Below, piece by piece: positions 6,349-7,577 of a DNA stretch of 7,577 nucleotides. Under the pieces are notes generated by a model. The model saw only the letters and a program-made list of their open reading frames with translations. It was not told the DNA's origin and made no database searches. The stretch spans positions 1 through 7,577 of the forward strand of contig JBAROU010000004.1 in assembly GCA_049642385.1 (NCBI GenBank), given 5' to 3'. Each line of letters begins with the position of its first letter. The stretch's first letter is position 1. The stretch is from JBAROU01 sp049642385. GTDB lineage: Bacteria; Chloroflexota; Dehalococcoidia; DSTF01; RBG-16-68-14. The position numbers and the translations under genes were made by a program.

Positions 6349-7577
6349 TTCATCTCTCCCAGCGCGCGCTTCAACGCTGCGCGTGCTTCCCACGCCTCGC
6401 GTAAGGCGGTTGTGTACGCCTGTTCGACCTCCAGGTACCGGCGTTGTTCTGCTAGGACGTCGAACACCGTCGCACGTCCCAGGTCGAACGTCTGCTGCAC
6501 CACGTTCAGGTTCTGTCGAGCGAGCGTGCGCATCCCACCACTGTAGAGAGCAACGGCACGCTGCGCCCGCGCATCACGTGCTTGCGCCGCGGCGACCTCC
6601 GCGCGGGCGGCGAGCTCCGCCGCCTCGCGGCGGGCCTCCGCGCCGAATCGATCGGCCTCCGCGGCGGCCACTAGACCCTGGGCGCGGTTGAAGAGGGGCA
6701 GCGTCACCATCGCGCCCACGGCCACGTAGTTGAACTGGCCTCGCACGCGCTCCAGTGCACCCGTCGACCCGACACCCTGCTGGGGAAAGCCGGTGTCCAT
6801 GCGCATGTAGGTCCCAAAGAGACTGACGTCGGGGCGGCCCTCGCGTTGTGCTTGATCGACCCGCGCATCCGCAAGCGCCACACGCGCTTCGGCCTCGCGA
6901 ACGTCCGGCCGTGTCGCTATCTCCACCGGCGCCACGGATGCCGCCCCGGGGCTCGCCCTGAGAAGCATCTCGAGTGTCTCGCGCAGCAGCAGCGGCTCGT
7001 CAGGGGACATCCCCAGGAGCTGCTTCAACTGCACCACGGCCACATCTGCGCGGCCAGCGGCCAGCAGTCGCCCAGCTTCGAAACGGCGGAGCTCCACCTC
7101 CAGCAGATCGCGTTCGAGCGGCGGCGTTCCACCGGCGTCGACGCGAGCGCGGACGATCTCCCACTGTCGCTCTGCCGCAGTCACGAGCTCGTCGGCGACC
7201 ACGACCTCCCGAACTGCCGCCGCGGCGGCACCGTATTGCATCCGCACCTCCGCGACCAGCACTCGCTCGCGATCAGCGACGGCGAACTGCGTCGCCTGTA
7301 GCCCCCGCTCCGCTGTCTGCACCCGCCCGTCACGCCGGAAGAGATCCAAGGGCCATTGGATCCCTATGCTGGTCAGGTTGTCCGTACCCCCAGGCTCGTC
7401 GCGGCGCTCGAATGTGAGCGTCGGATTCGGCCGAAGGCCGCCTTGCCGCTGCAGTCCCCGCGCCGCTTCGATGTCCAACCGCACGGCACGCAGCGACGGT
7501 TCGCGCTCGAGCGCGCGCGCAATCGCCGCGTCGAGCCCCAGACCCGAGCGCTCGTCGACGTACTGCGATGCCAGCGC
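6345..7577 (-). CDS. TolC/CzcC-like outer-membrane efflux factor (5' partial)
   Basis: The C-terminal 410 residues of an outer-membrane efflux channel of the OEP family; the gene continues past the right edge. An in-frame GTG at 7484 could be mistaken for the start, but upstream codons still read as family sequence (GLGLDAAIARALEREPSL), so that GTG encodes an internal Val. Visible hallmarks include RPNPTLTFE, a QLKQLLGMSPDEPLLL loop, the RPDVREAEARVALADARV helix opening the second repeat, TLPLFNRAQG as in CzcC/CusC-type channels, and a C-terminal helix with TVFDVLAEQRRYLEVEQAY. Long Ala/Glu/Arg-rich helices match the periplasmic tunnel. The signal peptide and any lipobox lie outside the window. 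Its stop overlaps the adaptor start by ATGA, so the two are translationally coupled and form one export system. Promoter and regulator must lie upstream of the window. Confidence 0.93.
   Translation of the reverse strand, partial: ALASQYVDERSGLGLDAAIARALEREPSLRAVRLDIEAARGLQRQGGLRPNPTLTFERRDEPGGTDNLTSIGIQWPLDLFRRDGRVQTAERGLQATQFAVADRERVLVAEVRMQYGAAAAAVREVVVADELVTAAERQWEIVRARVDAGGTPPLERDLLEVELRRFEAGRLLAAGRADVAVVQLKQLLGMSPDEPLLLRETLEMLLRASPGAASVAPVEIATRPDVREAEARVALADARVDQAQREGRPDVSLFGTYMRMDTGFPQQGVGSTGALERVRGQFNYVAVGAMVTLPLFNRAQGLVAAAEADRFGAEARREAAELAARAEVAAAQARDARAQRAVALYSGGMRTLARQNLNVVQQTFDLGRATVFDVLAEQRRYLEVEQAYTTALREAWEARAALKRALGEMK
6354..6360 (-). promoter_or_regulatory. Shine-Dalgarno of the adaptor gene inside the channel gene
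   Basis: GGGAGAG on the minus strand lies within the last codons of the outer-membrane factor gene, 5 nt before the adaptor ATG at 6348. It decides the adaptor start and, with the ATGA overlap, supports translational coupling. Confidence 0.65.

Noticed and set aside
7482..7484. GTG as start codon of the outer-membrane factor
   Set aside because: The frame stays open to the window edge and the upstream residues still read as conserved OEP-family sequence.

Overview
The window is a GC-rich bacterial chromosomal segment with tightly packed genes, several overlapping by ATGA. The gene set is a tripartite metal-type efflux operon, a very large transmembrane Ser/Thr kinase fused to SUMF1-like and alpha/beta-hydrolase domains, a small cupin and a DUF6064-type membrane protein. 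This best fits a soil or sediment member of the Acidobacteriota (Vicinamibacterales-like). That placement is inferred from gene content and composition only, since there is no rRNA or phylogenetic marker here.

Layout. Positions 1-418 hold no convincing gene but contain several inverted repeats, including two adjacent 14-bp palindromes and one repeat that covers the ribosome binding site of the next gene. On the plus strand, 419-1057 encodes a multi-pass DUF6064-type membrane protein. It overlaps by ATGA with a flavodoxin-like NAD(P)H oxidoreductase that breaks off after about 56 codons (1054 to about 1221), so the second gene is a remnant. Everything from 1252 to the right edge is on the minus strand. 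Read in the direction of transcription, it runs: an outer-membrane efflux factor (7577-6345, 5' end outside the window), a periplasmic adaptor with a C-terminal cupredoxin-like domain (6348-4732), the 981-residue kinase fusion (4660-1715), and a cupin (1644-1252).

How the genes work together. The outer-membrane factor and adaptor overlap by ATGA and should form two of the three parts of an RND-type efflux pump. The cupredoxin-like tail with Cys/Cys/Met candidate ligands points to copper, silver or a similar soft metal. The inner-membrane RND pump is not downstream, where one might expect it, so it must lie upstream outside the window or elsewhere. The kinase gene begins 71 bp after the adaptor stop, with a possible promoter of its own. 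Its predicted layout is a cytoplasmic kinase, one membrane span, then periplasmic PEGA-like, SUMF1-like and hydrolase domains, which suggests an envelope sensor. A functional link to the pump rests only on adjacency. The most notable items are the kinase-SUMF1-hydrolase fusion, whose hydrolase triad looks intact while its SUMF1 domain lacks the catalytic cysteines, the adaptor-cupredoxin fusion, and the structured leader upstream of the DUF6064 gene.
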